Below are positions 17,136-25,330 of a stretch of DNA of 64,000 nt, piece by piece. Origin of the DNA: Chitinophaga deserti (GTDB taxonomy: Bacteria; Bacteroidota; Bacteroidia; Chitinophagales; Chitinophagaceae). Position 1 is the first letter of the stretch, and each line of letters begins with the position of its first letter. Position numbers and translations under genes: made by a program. The stretch is taken from NCBI RefSeq assembly GCF_003149455.1, contig NZ_QFFK01000006.1:62001-126000 (forward strand), read 5' to 3'. The notes under the pieces were generated by a model. That model was not told the DNA's origin. It saw nothing but the letters and a program-made list of their open reading frames with translations, and made no database searches.

Positions 17136-17168
17136 AAGGCCGTCCTCATTTGAGAGACGGCCTTTTGT
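17136..17168 (+). terminator. Rho-independent terminator after sdhC
   Basis: The stem AAGGCCGTC pairs with GACGGCCTT across an 11-nt loop, then a TTTTGTTT tract, 24 bp after the stop codon. It confirms that no sdhA/sdhB readthrough is expected. Confidence 0.85.
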
Positions 17169-17192
17169 TTACGCAGGGATATCAATCTAAAA

Positions 17193-17531
17193 TCAGGTTA
17201 CGGGGACTGCCATCCGTACTTCTACAATGGCGCCGTATTCGATAATGGGGCAGCCTTTTGCAATTTCAACCGCATCATCGTAATCATTGGCGCGGATGAG
17301 GAAGAGGCCGCCGATGGATGCTTTACCTTCGGCATATGGGCCGTTCAGTACTTTTTCCTGTTTGTTTTCCTGGCGGATAACCCTGCCGTCCAGATCCCAG
17401 CGTTTGGGAGGCGCTACCAGCCTGTCCTGTGCGGCAATGCCTGCCACCCATTCCTGGTAAGGTTTGAGGGCTTCTTTCATCTGATCGGGGGTAGGGGTTG
17501 GGTTAGCACTGGTGAAATCTCTGTGGATCAC
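17193..17531 (-). CDS. YCII-domain (DGPF-type) protein with damaged or non-standard start
   Basis: About 112 residues of a YCII-related dimeric alpha/beta-barrel protein: TPDQMKEALKPYQEWVAGIAAQDRLV, then KVLNGPYAEGKASIGGLFLIRANDYDDAVEIAKGCPIIEYGAIVEVR, which contains the family's DGPF-like NGPYAE motif. The frame extends to an ATG at 17687, but the added residues are arginine/proline-rich and unlike the family. The GTG at 17531 gives MIHRDFTSANP, lacking the usual half-strand MKEFLL. An ATG at 17548 is followed at once by TAA in another frame. The gene may be a recent pseudogene or may start on GTG. Function in the family is poorly known. Confidence 0.6.
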   Translation of the reverse strand: MIHRDFTSANPTPTPDQMKEALKPYQEWVAGIAAQDRLVAPPKRWDLDGRVIRQENKQEKVLNGPYAEGKASIGGLFLIRANDYDDAVEIAKGCPIIEYGAIVEVRMAVPVT

Positions 17532-17788
17532 TAGAGGAGCTCTTACATGGTTTGTAAATTGTTTGATAAATAAAAGAGGGGGAGGGTTACAAACGATGGA
17601 TGAAAAAGGGAGGCATGCCAGGCGCCTTTGTATCGTTGCGTTGTTGACCGGAATGTCGCGGAAGCCGCGCCGGCGTTTGGGGTTCAAATTATGCGCGAAC
17701 GGGTGGAAAGCGCATACCGTTTACAACAGCCACAACGAGCTGGCACCCGTCATCTTCGTTACAAATGGCGCCAGGCATGCCGGAATAA

Positions 17789-18550
17789 TTAACTGCTTAC
17801 TGGTCTGCCGGCGAACCAGGCTTCAAAACCTGTTGCCGCGATATGGGCATCTGCACCAGGTACCAGCGACTGATCATTGAGTACAGCACCGAAGTAAGGT
17901 GCGGTAACATCGGATACCACAGTGCGTGGGTCGTTCACTTCCCTGAGATAGCGGGATACGAGTGCAGCGAGACTCACTTTTTCAGGCCCCGCTATTTCCA
18001 CTGTACCGTTTACCGGAGCGCCGGTGGCTACCTTTGCTACTGCGGTAGCCACATCGTCGGACGCAATGGGTTGAACCGGTGCCGGTGATAAATGGATAGA
18101 CTCCCCTTTGGCAGAAGATGCCGCAATGCCGCCCAGGAACTCGAAAAACTGGGTGGAGTGTATGATGGAATAAGGGATGCCGGATTGTTTAATAAGGGCT
18201 TCCTGGGCTGCCTTAGCGCGGAAGTAACCGCTATCCTGCAGGCGGTCGGTACCCACTACGGAAAGTGCAATGTGGTGTTGCACACCAGCATTTGCTTCTG
18301 CGGAAAGCAGGTTGCGGCCGGATGTTTCAAAGAAATCCATCACCGCCTTATCCTCGAACGAAGGGGAATTGGCCACGTCTATCACCACCTCAGCGCCCTT
18401 TAGTGCTTCTGCCAGGCCTTCACCGGTAATGGTATTAATGCCCGATGCAGGCGATGCGGCAATTACTTCGTGCCCCTGCTGCCGGAGCGCAGCAACTGTC
18501 TTGGAGCCTATGAGGCCGCTCCCGCCAATGACTACTATCTTCATTATCAT
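17789..18550 (-). CDS. NmrA-like atypical SDR, NAD(P)-binding reductase
   Basis: A 253-residue atypical short-chain dehydrogenase. The Rossmann motif GGSGLIGS follows MKIVVI at the N-terminus, and the ribose region is GHEVIAASP. It lacks the classical YxxxK pair: the segment after SVVGTDRL reads GYFRAKAAQEALIKQSGIPYSIIHSTQFFEF, as in NmrA/HSCARG-type and NADPH:quinone oxidoreductase-like proteins. The likely role is a redox-sensing or quinone-reducing NADP-binding protein. Starts at 18550 (MIMK) or 18544 (MK) are both possible. A short dyad, ATCATA-N4-TATGAT, covers the start codon at 18546-18561. Confidence 0.82.
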   Translation of the reverse strand: MIMKIVVIGGSGLIGSKTVAALRQQGHEVIAASPASGINTITGEGLAEALKGAEVVIDVANSPSFEDKAVMDFFETSGRNLLSAEANAGVQHHIALSVVGTDRLQDSGYFRAKAAQEALIKQSGIPYSIIHSTQFFEFLGGIAASSAKGESIHLSPAPVQPIASDDVATAVAKVATGAPVNGTVEIAGPEKVSLAALVSRYLREVNDPRTVVSDVTAPYFGAVLNDQSLVPGADAHIAATGFEAWFAGRPVSS

Positions 18551-18732
18551 AGTTTTATGATGCCTGTTCTAAGGCAATGGTGAATAATTCCATTTGTGCC
18601 AAAGTATTTTGCAAGCGAAGTGCCATTGCATCAATTAACAGGTAATCAGTCGATTAAGTTTTTCCATTAACAATTCTGTCACTGTATTCAGCGTGTATTA
18701 ACGAAATATAGTGGTGGCACCTACCCCCGGAA

Positions 18733-18765
18733 ATAAAAAAGCCGAAACACCCTGGTTCCGGCTTT
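18733..18765 (-). terminator. Terminator for the secreted alpha/beta hydrolase gene
   Basis: An 11-bp stem with one mismatch lies at 18738-18748 and 18755-18765 (AAAGCCG...CGGCTTT). On the minus strand it is followed by a T run opposite the A tract at 18733-18740. It lies 24 bp downstream of the stop at 18789. Confidence 0.75.
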
Positions 18766-18788
18766 CCCTGCATTTTTACCAGCAAAGG

Positions 18789-19565
18789 CTATAGTTCCCG
18801 TGCGGCTTTCAGGATAACTTCCGCCACTTTCTCCGGTTGGGAGATCATGGGTACGTGGCTGGATGTTAGCTCAATGGTTTTTGCTTTGATCATTTTCGCT
18901 TCGGCCCTCGCCAGTTGGGGGGGGACCATATGATCTTCCGTACCAATGATGCACCACGATGGTTTCATTTTCCATGCCGGGGAAGCAACTTTGGTCATGG
19001 TGGCCTGTGCAGCCCAGGGTGTTTGTGTAGCCACCATTACATTTCTTTCCGCAGCCGGCAGATCCTGCGCGAAATGTGAATGGATACCTTTTGCAGATAA
19101 ACTCAGGAATCCGGAAGCATCCTGCCTGAATTCTGCACTGCCGGGTGCAGGAGGGAAGGCCGATACCACGTCCTGAACCGATTGCCCGTCGTTCGGGATC
19201 AGGGCACACACATATACCAGTCCTGCCACTTTAGGATCATTACCCGCTTCTGAGATCACGATGCCACCATAGGAATGGCCAACGAGCAATACCGGTCCTT
19301 CGAGGATGGCGATGGCTCTTTTTGTAGCGGCCACATCTTCTTCGAGGGATACAAGCGGGTTCTGGACAGCGATCACGTTCATGCCGCCAGCCTGCAGGCG
19401 GGGGATTACTTTCGACCAGCTGGAGCCATCTGCAAAGGCGCCATGTACCAGCACAATGTTTTTAACGCCTTTAGGCATGGTAGCCGATTGTGCATTGGCA
19501 GCGCCAGGTGCTGAGTGGGCCGCTGTTATTGCAGTAGCAGCCACGATTTTTTTGATTACAGTCAT
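18789..19565 (-). CDS. Exported alpha/beta hydrolase (EstC/HNL-like)
   Basis: A 258-residue hydrolase. The ATG at 19565 is preferred because MTVIKKIVAATAITAAHSAP followed by ANAQ is a clean signal peptide; a longer frame to 19664 adds unrelated residues. The mature domain has LVHGAFADGSSW (oxyanion strand-loop), the nucleophile elbow GHSYGG (Ser98), the acid in GTEDHMVPPQLA and the histidine in SSHVPMISQPEKVA. This arrangement matches the small EstC/salicylate-esterase/hydroxynitrile-lyase group, which acts on small esters. It is transcribed alone and ends at a terminator. Confidence 0.85.
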   Translation of the reverse strand: MTVIKKIVAATAITAAHSAPGAANAQSATMPKGVKNIVLVHGAFADGSSWSKVIPRLQAGGMNVIAVQNPLVSLEEDVAATKRAIAILEGPVLLVGHSYGGIVISEAGNDPKVAGLVYVCALIPNDGQSVQDVVSAFPPAPGSAEFRQDASGFLSLSAKGIHSHFAQDLPAAERNVMVATQTPWAAQATMTKVASPAWKMKPSWCIIGTEDHMVPPQLARAEAKMIKAKTIELTSSHVPMISQPEKVAEVILKAAREL

Positions 19566-20014
19566 ACGATGATTATTGAAAAGTGTAGAAAACGAGGTTT
19601 CGTGCAGCATGTGCATAACAGCTTTGCAAGTGGCAGGCCCATTTACCTGATGTTTGATAATCAATGCTGTAGGAGGGGTTTACTTCTTTTTAGTGACGGT
19701 ATATCGTGAATGCATGGAGGGATGTGCTGTATTTCGGGGAGTGAGGATGCAGTATTGCTGCGGTTCAACAGCAGAGAACCGGGTTTTCAATAAAAACCGC
19801 CGCCTGGCCTGTAAAGTCAACCAATTGAACTGGTCATTCATTTCAACAATTCCGGGATTTACTAACATTGCAAAATAATCAATGCTCCAATTTTTTCCCG
19901 GTAAAGCATTCCCTGCAAACTCCCTGCAGCCGGATGCCCCGGATAACCCCAAAGTATCCTGAATATGCGCCAATGGCAGCTTTAGGTATTATTTCATGTT
20001 AAAATTCAATTACT
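19566..20014. other. 449-bp divergent intergenic region
   Basis: It must hold the promoters for the hydrolase (-) and the methyltransferase (+). A minus-strand frame at 19680-19973 could encode 97 residues (MAHIQDTLGLSGASGCREF...), with some coding-like codons but no family I recognise. It would start 42 bp from the methyltransferase. I cannot support it as a gene. No repeats or hairpins stand out. Confidence 0.4.
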
Positions 20015-20830
20015 ATGAATCCAAACAAAGCGCTCTGGGAAAAAGGCGACTTTACTAAACTGGCGGAAAGTATGCGCGACAGCGGTACTGCCCTCGTTTC
20101 CAAACTCGGAATTACCAATGGAATGAAAGTACTGGACCTCGGCTGTGGCGACGGCACCACAGCCATTCCTTCCGCCAGGCTTGGTGCGGATGTAACGGGC
20201 GTGGATATCGCCAGTAACCTGGTGGCTGCAGGCCAGCAGCGGGCGGCAGCAGAAAACTTAAGTAATTGCACCTTTCAGGAAGGCGATGCCACTGATCTGA
20301 AAGACCTGCAGGATGAAACATTCGATCTCTCCGTCAGCATCTTCGGTGCTATGTTTGCTCCCAAACCCATGGAAGTGGCCAGTGAGCTGGTTCGAGTTAC
20401 TAAACCAGGCGGCAGGATCGTTATGGGTAACTGGATACCCGGAGATCCCACACTGGTTGCACAGATACTGAAGATCAGTTCAGCATATACACCTCCTCCG
20501 CCTGAAGGCTTCATCAGTCCTATGCTTTGGGGGGTAGACAGTCATGTGATCGAGAGATTCGGCAATGCAGGCGTAGCGAAAGAAGATATCACCTTAGAAA
20601 AGGAAACCTTCAATTTTGAGCTTAACTGTACGCCGGCAGCGTTTGTAGAGCGGTTCCGGAAGTTTTACGGTCCAACCATGAATGCATTTGAAGCCGCTGA
20701 AAAGAATGGCAAAGCTGAAGAACTGCAGCAGGAACTGGAAACATTGTTTGTAAGCCAGAATAAAAGCGGCAGTGATTCGGCTACCCTCATCCCCGCTACT
20801 TTTCTGAAGGTGACGGTGTTGCGCAGGTAG
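20015..20830 (+). CDS. Class I SAM-dependent methyltransferase (UbiE-like)
   Basis: A 271-residue cytoplasmic methyltransferase. Motif I is DLGCGDGT (residues 41-48), the acidic loop after strand 2 is VTGVDIASNLV, motif II is LSVSIFGAMFAPKP, and the post-motif segment is ELVRVTKPGGRIVMGNW. This matches the UbiE/Methyltransf_11 group. The C-terminal half (about 160-271), with EKETFNFELNCTPAAFVERFRKFYGPTMNAFE, is typical of a common bacterial subfamily of unknown substrate. It is monocistronic with a strong bidirectional terminator downstream. Confidence 0.85.
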   Translation: MNPNKALWEKGDFTKLAESMRDSGTALVSKLGITNGMKVLDLGCGDGTTAIPSARLGADVTGVDIASNLVAAGQQRAAAENLSNCTFQEGDATDLKDLQDETFDLSVSIFGAMFAPKPMEVASELVRVTKPGGRIVMGNWIPGDPTLVAQILKISSAYTPPPPEGFISPMLWGVDSHVIERFGNAGVAKEDITLEKETFNFELNCTPAAFVERFRKFYGPTMNAFEAAEKNGKAEELQQELETLFVSQNKSGSDSATLIPATFLKVTVLRR

Positions 20831-20844
20831 TGCGAATGAAATAT

Positions 20845-20882
20845 AACAACAAACCTCCGGGCAATACCGGAGGTTTGTTGTT
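20845..20882. terminator. Bidirectional terminator between methyltransferase and response regulator
   Basis: A perfect 16-bp stem runs from 20845-20860 to 20867-20882 with the 6-nt loop GCAATA. The stem ends in ACAAAC/GTTTGT runs that supply T-rich tails on both strands. It serves both the + methyltransferase and the - response regulator, whose stop is at 20902. Confidence 0.8.
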
Positions 20883-20901
20883 AATTGGGAAATCAGTAAG
20901 A

Positions 20902-21342
20902 TCAATACCCTTCCGACTTCCTGATAAGTTCTGCGGATTTTTGTAATCCTTCCTGGGTGGTTTGCTCCAGTAACAGCACCAGTGCTTTCTTCAACCCGAT
21001 ATAGTCTGCCGGTTTTATGAGAAACCCGGTGGCACCCAGTTGCTCCGCCTGATCGATGTCGCGTTTGGCCGATGAAGTAGAATACATGAGCACCGGAATG
21101 TCTTTATAACCTGCATCCTGTTTTATGAGCGAAAGGAACTGCCAGCCGTTCATGCCGGGCATATTCACATCCAGGAAAATGAGATCCGGAAGTGCGGTAT
21201 CCTGCTGCATCATTTTATCGAATGCATCCTGTCCGTTTTCGGCTTTATAAAAAGTTATTCCGGGATTGATTTCTCCCAATGCTTCTTCAAAAATTTCAGT
21301 ATCGTCTGTATCATCGTCTACCAATAGGATTCGCTTATACAT
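20902..21342 (-). CDS. Single-domain response regulator (CheY-like/Rcp1 type)
   Basis: A 146-residue receiver domain with no output domain. The acidic pocket is VDDDTDD at residues 8-14, the phospho-acceptor is Asp58 in IFLDVNMPG, the switch Thr/Ser is in MYSTSS, and the conserved Lys is in FLIKPAD. The long loop LGEINPGITFYKAENGQDAFDKM is typical of Rcp1-like receivers that pair with phytochrome or multi-PAS kinases. It lies 18 bp downstream of the hybrid histidine kinase, so they are almost surely one operon, and it is the likely terminal acceptor of that kinase. Confidence 0.9.
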   Translation of the reverse strand: MYKRILLVDDDTDDTEIFEEALGEINPGITFYKAENGQDAFDKMMQQDTALPDLIFLDVNMPGMNGWQFLSLIKQDAGYKDIPVLMYSTSSAKRDIDQAEQLGATGFLIKPADYIGLKKALVLLLEQTTQEGLQKSAELIRKSEGY

Positions 21343-21360
21343 AGAGTAGTATGTTTGCTT

Positions 21361-24300
21361 TTAAAGGCTTTCTTTTTTATGGTGGATGGGTAATGTTATG
21401 ATAAATTCCGCTCCTCTGTTTACCTGACTGCGGGCAACGATGGAGCCTCCATGGCGTTCGGCAATTTTCTTGCAAAGGGCCAATCCTAAGCCGGTACCTT
21501 CATAACGGTCTGCCGGATGCAGCCTGGCAAAGGTTTCAAATATCCTTACTGCATATTGCTCATCGAATCCGATTCCGTTATCCTGCACAACAATCTGCGC
21601 ATATTCAATGTCATCAATAGTAATGCAACTGCCGGATACCGATACGGAAGAAGACTCGTGCTCCCGTGAGAACTTAACGGCATTCTGGATGATATTATAA
21701 AGCAGCTGATGTATGAGAATAGGTTCGCCTTCTATTACCGGTAATGAACCGGTTTTGATGGTTGCACCTTTCTGTTGGATCAGTACTTCCAGATCGCTTT
21801 GTATGTTGGCAACAAGATCGTTCAGATCTATTTGGGAAAACGGCTGATCGGAAGCGCTGATGGCGGAGTAACGGAGTATGCCCTCGATAACGGACAGCAT
21901 CCTGTCAGAAGCTTTTAATACTTTCCGGATGTAAGTTTGTCCTCTTTCCGGAAGCAGCTCGGCATATTCATCGTGCAGTCTTTTTTCGAATGTTTTGATC
22001 TTGCGTACAGGCTCTTTGAGATCATGGCTCGCTACGTGCGCGAAATGCATGAGGTCTTCGTTAGACCGCTGCAATTCCCGCGTTCTTTTCTCCACGGTAG
22101 ATTCCAGCTTTTCTTCAAAACGTTTCTGATCATCGATATCTGTAGTACTGCCAATCCATTTCGTGATGATGCCTTCATTATTCCTGATGGGCAGGGCTTT
22201 GGCCAGGAACCAGCGGTAGCCTTCGCCGCTATGCTCACGCAGGCGGTGTTGTGTTTCGAATGTATTACCTGAAGCTACGGCAGCAGCCCATGCGTCGATC
22301 GTATGCTGGCGGTCGGCAGGGTGGAGGAGGGGGAGCCATCCTGCTGTATTATCATTTTCAGAGAAGCCGGCATATTCATACAAGCGGTTGTTATAGTAAT
22401 CAATCCGGCCGTCGGGCAGGGCAGTCCATACGATTTGCGGCATGGAATCCGCCAGTTGCCGGAGGTTTTGTTCACTTTCTTCCACCGTTTTGCGTGCCAG
22501 TACTTTATCAGTTACTTCATGCGCAAAGATCATCAGGTCGGCCACATGCCCTTCACTGTTCAGGATGGGGTGTACTACGTAATCATAATAGCCGGTTACT
22601 GTTCCGTTGCTGCTATTAAATGAGGTGGGCAGCTCTATGGCAGTATAGGGTTGGCCGGTAGTAAACACATGGTTCAGGATATGGAGGATGCCCTGTCCTT
22701 CGATCTCCGGCCAGATCTGACGGATGGATTGGCCGATGAGCTCATTTTCCGTTTTGTTGGAAAGTGACTGGAACTGTGCATTGGCAAGTGTATAGATATG
22801 TTCCGGGCCATGTACGATGGCAATGGCAGCGGGTGCCTGCATGAGGAAGCTGCGGAGGTGTTGTTCCGCCTGCCGCCTGCTAAGTGCTATTTTGAGATGG
22901 GCATCTACTTTGGCAACCACTTCTTTGGCAGAAAATGGTTTGATCAGGTAATCATCTGCACCGGTAGCGATCCCTTCTATTTTAGCTTCTTCCCCTGCTC
23001 TTGCAGATAGGAGGATGACAGGTATATCACGTGTCTGATGATGGTCCCGGATTTTACGCAGTAAACCCAGCCCATCCAGTTTGGGCATCATGATGTCGGA
23101 CAGTAACAGGTCTGGCTTATGCTGAAGGGCTTTGCTGTAAGCATCTTCCCCGTCAGTAGCAGTTATAACCCTGAATTGCTGTGACAGTATCCGGTGGAGG
23201 TAATCCCGTAAATCGGTATTGTCGTCTGCCAGCAATACGGTTCGCTTTGCTTCCGCCTGCCCTATCTCTGCCAGTGCAGTTCCGCCATTTTGTGCAGATG
23301 CAGAGGGCGTAATGGTATCAGGGATCCACTTCAGGGCTTCCGACACAAATTCTGCGAAATGCCCGGTTGCATAGTTGTTGGCAGCAGATTCAACGATCCT
23401 TTGCGGCGATATATGTGCTTTCCCCAGGGGTATGGAAACGGTAAATGTAGACCCGCTTCCTTTGCGGCTATGTGCCTGTATGGTGCCGTGATGTAATCTG
23501 ACGAGTTCTTTCACCATGGCAAGCCCGATGCCGGTACCTTCGATACTCCGGCCGCCAGTGCTTTCTATTCGGTGGAAACGTTCGAATATTTTCTGGAGCT
23601 GATCTTCATCTATACCGATGCCGTTATCGGAAATGGCTACATGGGCATGCCCGTTCTCCTGCCGGATATCGATCGTGATATTACCGCGTTCACTGTACTT
23701 AATAGCATTAGATATGAGGTTTAGAATGATCTTTTCCCACATATCGATATCCACATATACTTCATCTTCTATTTTACCCTGAATGATATCCAGCTGCATA
23801 CCTGCTTTTTCAATGGCAGAGCGGAAAACACTGGCGAGGTTGGCAGTGAGGGAACCGAGATCGACCCGGGTAAATTTCCCTTCCACTCTGCCGGCTTCTA
23901 TCCTTGAAAATTCAAGCAGGGTATTCACCAGCTTCTGCATCCGCAGTGCATTGCGGAAGGCGAGTTCCATCCGTGTTCTTACTTCCGGAGGTGTTTGCGG
24001 ATCATTCAGTGTTTCCTCAACTGGTGCAAGCAGCAGGGTAAGCGGTGTCCTGAATTCATGACTGATGTTGGAAAAGAAGGTGGTTTTGGCACTGTCGATT
24101 TCCGCAAGGGCAGCAATTCTTTTTCGTTCCTGTTCGAGTGCGTTTACATTGGCGAAGCTGGTAGCTACCTGGTCGGCCAGGAGGTTAAAGAAACTGCAAT
24201 ACTTTTCATCTGCCAGGCAATAAGGGTTCTTTCCAAAAACAAGGAACCCATACGGATCATTCGAAGTAGCCTGCATGATGGGGAGGATGATAGCAGTATC

Positions 24301-25116
24301 TGCCGTGACCTTCCATGCTCCTTGCGGCATGCCGGTAAACAATGCAGGATCGTTTTCCAGTATCTGCAGCTTCCTGCTTTCCATAGCGGTCTTCAAAAAC
24401 ACTGCAAACGGACAACCGGTTTCCAGATCAATGGAAACAGGGAAGGTGCTGAGCCCCGGGTCAGAAGTTTCAGTGAGAACGGCTTTACCGTTGTTGAATG
24501 TATAGAAGAGTGCAAATGGAAAATCATGCCGGTTATTACGCAGGCAGGCAATTGTTTTTTCGGTTACTTCCGGTGCCTGTTTACAATCTGCCAGTCCCTT
24601 TCCCAGCTGTGTGAGTGTTTTAAGGTGACGGTCGCTGATGATCCGTTCTGTATCGTCGGTATTGGCGCAGATCATGCCGGCTGTGCGGCCGTCATCTCCC
24701 GGTATAGGTGTGTAGGAGAAGGTGTAATATGTTTCTTCCGGGTAACCGTTCCGTTCCATGATAAGCAGCTGCGATTCCACGTAGATGCCTTCGTCCTGCT
24801 CCATTACCTTTTTCAGCATCGGGCCGATATCTTCCCACACTTCTTTCCAGACTACGGATGCGGGTTGCCCCAATGCCCAGGTGTGTTTACCACGGACGAT
24901 ATCCTTATAAGGGTCGTTGTAAAGTTTAATGAGTTCTTTCCCCCAACCGAGCCAGATGGGCTGTCGGGAAGTAAGCATGATCCTGATACATGTTTTCAGA
25001 CTCTGGGGCCAGGTGCTCACGGGGCCAAGCGGAGTTTCCGCCCAGTTAAAGGCCCTGATACGCGCACCCATTTCGCCGCCGCCCAGCAAAAATTCAGGTA
25101 AACCGGTAGTAGACAT
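21361..25116 (-). CDS. Multi-PAS hybrid histidine kinase with two kinase modules
   Basis: A 1251-residue sensor with no membrane segments. In order: a PAS-like domain (about 40-160); a GAF-like region (about 165-330); HisKA with SHEFRTP (His353) and HATPase with NLISNAIKYS, DNGIGI and GTGIGLAMV (about 340-565); a receiver with LLADDNTD and SDIMMP (Asp674); a PAS (about 755-870); a PAS3-type domain (about 880-1000); and a second HisKA with ASHDLKEP (His1031) and HATPase with NIIQNAVKFS, DNGIGF and GTGLGLALC (about 1010-1245). Both modules keep their histidine and ATP-lid glycines. The second kinase resembles phytochrome-type HisKA, matching the Rcp1-like regulator encoded next. It is probably a cytosolic redox or ligand sensor; the signal is unknown. 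Confidence 0.9.
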   Translation of the reverse strand: MSTTGLPEFLLGGGEMGARIRAFNWAETPLGPVSTWPQSLKTCIRIMLTSRQPIWLGWGKELIKLYNDPYKDIVRGKHTWALGQPASVVWKEVWEDIGPMLKKVMEQDEGIYVESQLLIMERNGYPEETYYTFSYTPIPGDDGRTAGMICANTDDTERIISDRHLKTLTQLGKGLADCKQAPEVTEKTIACLRNNRHDFPFALFYTFNNGKAVLTETSDPGLSTFPVSIDLETGCPFAVFLKTAMESRKLQILENDPALFTGMPQGAWKVTADTAIILPIMQATSNDPYGFLVFGKNPYCLADEKYCSFFNLLADQVATSFANVNALEQERKRIAALAEIDSAKTTFFSNISHEFRTPLTLLLAPVEETLNDPQTPPEVRTRMELAFRNALRMQKLVNTLLEFSRIEAGRVEGKFTRVDLGSLTANLASVFRSAIEKAGMQLDIIQGKIEDEVYVDIDMWEKIILNLISNAIKYSERGNITIDIRQENGHAHVAISDNGIGIDEDQLQKIFERFHRIESTGGRSIEGTGIGLAMVKELVRLHHGTIQAHSRKGSGSTFTVSIPLGKAHISPQRIVESAANNYATGHFAEFVSEALKWIPDTITPSASAQNGGTALAEIGQAEAKRTVLLADDNTDLRDYLHRILSQQFRVITATDGEDAYSKALQHKPDLLLSDIMMPKLDGLGLLRKIRDHHQTRDIPVILLSARAGEEAKIEGIATGADDYLIKPFSAKEVVAKVDAHLKIALSRRQAEQHLRSFLMQAPAAIAIVHGPEHIYTLANAQFQSLSNKTENELIGQSIRQIWPEIEGQGILHILNHVFTTGQPYTAIELPTSFNSSNGTVTGYYDYVVHPILNSEGHVADLMIFAHEVTDKVLARKTVEESEQNLRQLADSMPQIVWTALPDGRIDYYNNRLYEYAGFSENDNTAGWLPLLHPADRQHTIDAWAAAVASGNTFETQHRLREHSGEGYRWFLAKALPIRNNEGIITKWIGSTTDIDDQKRFEEKLESTVEKRTRELQRSNEDLMHFAHVASHDLKEPVRKIKTFEKRLHDEYAELLPERGQTYIRKVLKASDRMLSVIEGILRYSAISASDQPFSQIDLNDLVANIQSDLEVLIQQKGATIKTGSLPVIEGEPILIHQLLYNIIQNAVKFSREHESSSVSVSGSCITIDDIEYAQIVVQDNGIGFDEQYAVRIFETFARLHPADRYEGTGLGLALCKKIAERHGGSIVARSQVNRGAEFIITLPIHHKKESL

Positions 25117-25229
25117 AAATCCAGGAGACTAATTGAATTCCGGCTGGCAATATAGCGGATTTGCATGAGTAAAATGCTTCCTGCAATTGGAATATGGCTA
25201 CTGTTGTTTTATGATACCTGGAAGCCCCA

Positions 25230-25262
25230 AAAAGCAAAAGCCCCCGGTGTGGAGGCTTTTGC
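25230..25262 (-). terminator. Terminator downstream of the phosphomannose-isomerase-like gene
   Basis: A perfect 9-bp stem (GCAAAAGCC at 25234-25242 with GGCTTTTGC at 25254-25262), followed on the minus strand by a CTTTTTGG tract. It lies about 70 bp past the stop at 25331 and insulates the next gene, the kinase at 25116. Confidence 0.75.
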
Positions 25263-25330
25263 ACTTTTCAGGATAATGCAATACAGGGTTTGAAGTATTC
25301 CGAATGGCGTCCGGAGAGTATGCATGCGGT

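Noticed and set aside
17512..17880. A 122-residue plus-strand open frame opposite the YCII/SDR gap
   Set aside because: Its composition is Arg/Cys-rich without a recognisable pattern, and it overlaps the coding parts of two better minus-strand genes.
19680..19973. A 97-residue minus-strand frame upstream of the methyltransferase
   Set aside because: Some codon use looks plausible, but there is no recognisable domain and it would occupy the region needed for two divergent promoters; left as uncertain.
24015..25101. A long plus-strand open frame of 368 residues antisense to the histidine kinase
   Set aside because: It mirrors a high-quality kinase frame on the minus strand; the translation is Cys/His/Phe-rich with no domain.
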